From NCBI GenBank assembly GCA_016290875.1, contig JAEEVL010000001.1, positions 124,001 through 188,000 on the forward strand: DNA of 64,000 nt, written 5' to 3'. This DNA comes from Ruminococcus sp. (GTDB lineage: Bacteria; Bacillota; Clostridia; Oscillospirales; Ruminococcaceae). The translations under genes and the position numbers were made by a program. The notes under the pieces were generated by a model. The model searched no databases and was not told the DNA's origin. It saw only the letters and a program-made list of their open reading frames with translations. Below are positions 60,985 through 64,000 of the stretch, piece after piece. The stretch's first letter is position 1. The number at the start of each line of letters is the position of its first letter.

Positions 60985-61010
60985 TTTTTGTTTATTTTTT
61001 GTTTTTGCTA

Positions 61011-61039
61011 TTGAAATTATTTCCGGTTTGAGTTATAAT
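61011..61039 (+). promoter_or_regulatory. promoter of glyA
   Basis: TTGAAA (61011-61016), 17-base spacer, TATAAT (61034-61039). Confidence 0.75.
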
Positions 61040-61095
61040 AATATAGTAAACGCTCGTAAAAATAAAAGTAACATAATATCAAAGGAGTGCTAAAA

Positions 61096-62352
61096 ATGTA
61101 CAACGACCTTATGGATTCTATCGGTTTTGTAAAGGGATATGATCCCGCTGTCGGAGAAGCTATGGACAAGGAGCTTGCTCGTCAGCAGAGAAATCTCGAA
61201 CTTATCGCAAGTGAGAATATTGTTTCACCTGCTGTTATGGCTGCTATGGGAAGCGTTCTCACAAATAAATACGCAGAGGGTTATCCCGGAAAGCGTTACT
61301 ACGGCGGATGTCAGTGTGTTGACGAGGTAGAGGCTATCGCTATCGAGAGAGCTTGCAAGCTCTTCGGTGCTAAGTACGCTAATGTTCAGCCACACTCAGG
61401 TGCTCAGGCAAACACTGCTGTTTACTTTGCTCTTCTCCAGCCGGGCGACACAGTTCTCGGTATGAGCCTTGCTGACGGTGGTCACCTTACACATGGTTCA
61501 CCTGTAAACATTTCAGGTAAGTTCTTCAACTTCATTTCTTATGGTCTTGATGACGAGACAGAGACTATCAACTATGATGAAGTATATAAGCTTGCAAACA
61601 AGAATAAGCCCAAGCTTATCGTTGCTGGTGCTTCTGCTTATCCCCGTGCTCTCGATTTCAAGCGTCTTTCTGAGATCGCAAGAGCTGTCGGCGCACTTCT
61701 TATGGTAGATATGGCTCATATTGCAGGTCTTGTTGCAGCAGGCTGTCACGAGTCCCCTGTTCCTTATGCTGATATCACAACAACTACTACACATAAGACT
61801 CTCCGCGGACCAAGAGGCGGTCTTATCCTCACAAACAACGAATTCCTTGCTAAGAAGATCAATTCTGCTATCTTCCCCGGAACACAGGGCGGTCCTCTTA
61901 TGCACACTATTGCTGCTAAGGCTGTTTGCTTCGGTGAAGCACTCAAGCCTGAGTTCAAGGAATATCAGCAGAGAATCGTTGCTAATGCAAAGGCACTTGC
62001 TGACGGTCTTCTCAAGAGAGGTTTCAACCTCGTTTCAGGCGGTACAGATAATCACCTCATGCTCGTTGATCTTCGTCCTTTCAACATCACAGGTAAGGAG
62101 CTCGAGCACAGACTTGATGAGGTTTACATCACAGTAAATAAGAATGCTATCCACAACGATCCTGAGAAGCCTTTCGTAACAAGCGGTATCCGTATCGGTA
62201 CTCCTGCTGTTACTACAAGAGGTCTTGGTATCGAGGAAATGGAAAAGATCGCTGAGTACATCTATCTCTGCGCTACTGATTTCGAGAACAAGGCTGACGA
62301 GATCCGTGCAGGCGTTAATGCAATCTGCGAGAAGTTCCCGCTTTACAAGTAA
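61096..62352 (+). CDS. glyA: serine hydroxymethyltransferase
   Basis: GlyA is a PLP enzyme that converts serine and tetrahydrofolate to glycine and methylene-tetrahydrofolate. [34 protein letters not shown], the PLP-lysine segment [14 protein letters not shown] and GTQGGPLMH are all present. I place the start at 61096 (MYNDL), since AAGGAG is at the right distance; an in-frame ATG at 61087 is too close to it. The 418-residue length is typical. It has its own promoter and terminator. Confidence 0.96.
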   Translation: MYNDLMDSIGFVKGYDPAVGEAMDKELARQQRNLELIASENIVSPAVMAAMGSVLTNKYAEGYPGKRYYGGCQCVDEVEAIAIERACKLFGAKYANVQPHSGAQANTAVYFALLQPGDTVLGMSLADGGHLTHGSPVNISGKFFNFISYGLDDETETINYDEVYKLANKNKPKLIVAGASAYPRALDFKRLSEIARAVGALLMVDMAHIAGLVAAGCHESPVPYADITTTTTHKTLRGPRGGLILTNNEFLAKKINSAIFPGTQGGPLMHTIAAKAVCFGEALKPEFKEYQQRIVANAKALADGLLKRGFNLVSGGTDNHLMLVDLRPFNITGKELEHRLDEVYITVNKNAIHNDPEKPFVTSGIRIGTPAVTTRGLGIEEMEKIAEYIYLCATDFENKADEIRAGVNAICEKFPLYK

Positions 62353-62366
62353 TCAAATAGTTATTA

Positions 62367-62391
62367 AGGGACGGACAGGCTGTCCGTCCCT
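62367..62391 (+). terminator. terminator after glyA
   Basis: AGGGACGGACA (62367-62377) pairs with TGTCCGTCCCT (62381-62391), loop GGC, then GTATTTTTA. Confidence 0.85.
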
Positions 62392-62424
62392 GTATTTTTA
62401 TGAACGGAGATAATTAGCTTTACT

Positions 62425-63081
62425 ATGAAAGATATATGCTGTCTGGCTGCAGCTCTGATAGATCTTTTTAGTCCAACGGTATTGGTTATACTGTGGTACA
62501 AAAAGACTGGTGCGAGGTTCTTCCCTGCTATTGCGGCATTTCTGGTGTGTTTTCCGGTCTTTTTTGTCGGCAATGCTATTCGTTCCGGATTTGATCACAG
62601 CAACTTCATTGCTTTTTATATACAGCAAGGGTTGCTTTTCGGAGTGTTTGAAGAAGGTACAAAGTACCTGATGATGCGATATTTTCTTACTTCTTATGAT
62701 AACCGTAAAGATGCGGTTACTTATTCTATAGGTCATGCAGCATATGAGGGACTCGGTTCAGGCATTTCTTGCATCGGCTTGATAGGAACTGACAAAGCTT
62801 CGACAGATATATTGTTCTTTCATATTTGGGGAGTAGTCACTGGTGCTATTTCTTGTGCAGCTGTTGCTGTTATCATTTTTTATGGAATACAAAAAGGAAA
62901 GTCTATTGTGACTCTGCCTGCCGTAATTCTTGCGCACGCATTTATGAATTCGTCTCATGGTATTTTTATTGATTCTTTTGGGACTATACTGCGTGCGGTG
63001 TTGATGGCTGGTATTTATTTTGTAGGATATCGTTGCTGGAAGTCTCTTAGAAGTCCTTTTGAAGAAATGTCTGAGACATAA
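62425..63081 (+). CDS. YhfC-like membrane protein (intramembrane protease fold)
   Basis: The 218-residue protein has about seven transmembrane helices and the residues expected for the YhfC/PrsW/CPBP group of putative intramembrane metalloproteases: FEEGTKYL (EE), YSIGHAAYEGLG (HxxxE) and ILAHAFMNSSHG. Catalysis has not been shown for many members. It lies 13 bases before rarA, but only a weak ribosome binding site is seen at its own ATG. Confidence 0.65.
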   Translation: MKDICCLAAALIDLFSPTVLVILWYKKTGARFFPAIAAFLVCFPVFFVGNAIRSGFDHSNFIAFYIQQGLLFGVFEEGTKYLMMRYFLTSYDNRKDAVTYSIGHAAYEGLGSGISCIGLIGTDKASTDILFFHIWGVVTGAISCAAVAVIIFYGIQKGKSIVTLPAVILAHAFMNSSHGIFIDSFGTILRAVLMAGIYFVGYRCWKSLRSPFEEMSET

Positions 63082-63093
63082 AGGAGGTTTGCT

Positions 63094-64000
63094 ATGGCTG
63101 CACCATTAGCTGATAAGATACGCCCGAAAACTCTTGCCGATGTAGTCGGTCAGGAGCATATACTTGCCCTCGGAAAGCCGCTTCGTAAGATAATAGAGAG
63201 CGGTACTGTCCCTAATATGATTTTTTATGGACCGTCAGGCGTAGGTAAAACTACCGTTGCGCGTATTATTGCTGAGAACTGCGGAATGTTGTTATATAAG
63301 CTGAATGGTACGAATGCTTCTATATCCGATATTAAAGATGTAGTTGCTGATATAGGAACATTCGGCAGCGAAAATGGTATACTTCTCTATCTTGACGAGA
63401 TACAGTATCTCAATAAAAAACAGCAGCAGAGCCTTCTTGAGTACATCGAGAACGGTGATATTACTCTTATAGCTTCTACTACTGAGAATCCTTATTTTTC
63501 AGTTTATAATGCAGTAATAAGCCGAAGTACGGTTTTTGAGTTCAAACCTGTAAGTGCAGAGCAGCTCTTCCCTGCTATCAGAAGAGCCTTCAGACTTATT
63601 TCAGAAGAAAACGGCGTTGAAGTTATTGCGGATGACAATGTTATAAAAACGATAGCTTACAACTGCGGCGGAGATGTACGCAAAGCTATGAACACATCAG
63701 AACTGGCTGTGATATGCGGAGAAGCCGGCAGCGGTACAGTTACTATAACCGAAGATTCTCTTAAGCTGCTTGCACAGCGCAGCAATATGCGTTATGATCG
63801 TGACGGTGACCAGCATTATGATATACTGTCGGCACTGCAAAAGTCTATACGCGGCTCTGATGAAAATGCAGCTCTTCACTATGCGGCAAGACTTATTGAT
63901 GCTGGAGATATTATTTCTTTATCACGCCGCTTGCTTGTTATTGCAGCTGAGGATATAGGACTTGCCTATCCACAGGCTATCACTATAACTAAAGCTTGTG
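63094..64000 (+). CDS. rarA: replication-associated recombination ATPase RarA/MgsA (3' partial)
   Basis: The gene runs off the window end after about 302 codons. RarA is an AAA+ ATPase related to clamp loaders and RuvB that acts at stalled replication forks. IRPKTLADVVGQEHIL, Walker A GPSGVGKT (residues 46-53), Walker B LLYLDEIQYL, sensor-like STTENPYFSV and the RarA-specific GSDENAALHYAARLIDAGD and LSRRLLVIAAEDIGLA are present. ATG 63094 follows AAGGAGG. Confidence 0.93.
   Translation, partial: MAAPLADKIRPKTLADVVGQEHILALGKPLRKIIESGTVPNMIFYGPSGVGKTTVARIIAENCGMLLYKLNGTNASISDIKDVVADIGTFGSENGILLYLDEIQYLNKKQQQSLLEYIENGDITLIASTTENPYFSVYNAVISRSTVFEFKPVSAEQLFPAIRRAFRLISEENGVEVIADDNVIKTIAYNCGGDVRKAMNTSELAVICGEAGSGTVTITEDSLKLLAQRSNMRYDRDGDQHYDILSALQKSIRGSDENAALHYAARLIDAGDIISLSRRLLVIAAEDIGLAYPQAITITKAC

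Overview
The window looks like the chromosome of a cellulolytic gut Firmicute close to Ruminococcus (Oscillospiraceae). The reasons are dockerin-bearing secreted proteins (a GH9-CBM3c cellulase, a leucine-rich-repeat protein and a small secreted protein), BspA-type LRR proteins, sporulation-type membrane proteins (SpoIIE, a SpoIIM-like protein), a clostridial glgB-C-D-A glycogen operon and Firmicute-type promoters and ribosome binding sites. There are no rRNA genes and no CRISPR array. Three tRNA genes (Arg-CCU, Pro-CGG, Leu-UAA) lie on the minus strand.

Layout. 1-2533: end of a membrane-anchored VWA/zinc-ribbon protein. 2640-6341: gltX-metG operon (minus). 6564-9906: dockerin-LRR protein, then a repeat protein and a cyclophilin. 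9986-11548: PNPOx-like protein and Pta. 11884-17667: an operon of mscS, a phosphoesterase, two flavoproteins, a small protein and rsmA. 17795-20047: SpoIIE. 20213-26028: glycogen synthesis. 26070-27948: DinB-like protein and a cation/proton antiporter (minus). 28119-31985: asparagine synthetase, an HD protein, PyrB with a zinc tail and a small membrane protein. 32056-33551: Nudix and tyrosine recombinase operon (minus). 33590-41780: integrated element (below). 41941-44817: DUF4317, a zinc-phospholipase-C-like protein and a TrpR-related regulator. 44840-47689: cellulosomal GH9. 47788-50189: YesL-like, SpoIIM-like and ProC (minus). 50420-54364: HAD phosphatase, LRR protein, a 35-residue peptide and a lipoprotein. 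54741-57062: clostripain (minus). 57373-59295: sugar-sensor/GGDEF fusion. 59652-60984: small proteins and a third dockerin protein. 61096-64000: glyA, an intramembrane-protease-like protein and the start of rarA.

The most striking content is an element of about 8.2 kb, which I read as a filamentous (inovirus-like) prophage of a Gram-positive host. Its leftward genes run, in transcription order: a possible ssDNA-binding protein, a 55-residue coat protein, a terminator hairpin, a secreted pIII-like protein with a C-terminal anchor, four small membrane proteins, a Zot/pI ATPase, and a replication protein combining an HUH endonuclease with an SF3 helicase (CRESS type). A divergent XRE repressor sits over an operator array. 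A structured noncoding region with GTAAC iteron-like repeats is a candidate origin and packaging region. The element has no integrase.

The element is bounded by a 36-bp direct repeat. At the left end the repeat completes a perfect palindrome (14-bp arms, 6-bp centre), and the repeat starts exactly at the palindrome's centre, as expected for Xer-type strand exchange. This site lies in the leader of the adjacent chromosomal Nudix-recombinase operon. The element carries its own promoter (TTGACG-17-TACAAT) at the same offset from the repeat as a chromosomal promoter (TTGAAA-17-TATAAT) now stranded at the right end. Integration therefore appears to swap the promoter of the recombinase operon that probably integrates it. 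This is inference from sequence layout and is the main candidate for an undescribed system here.
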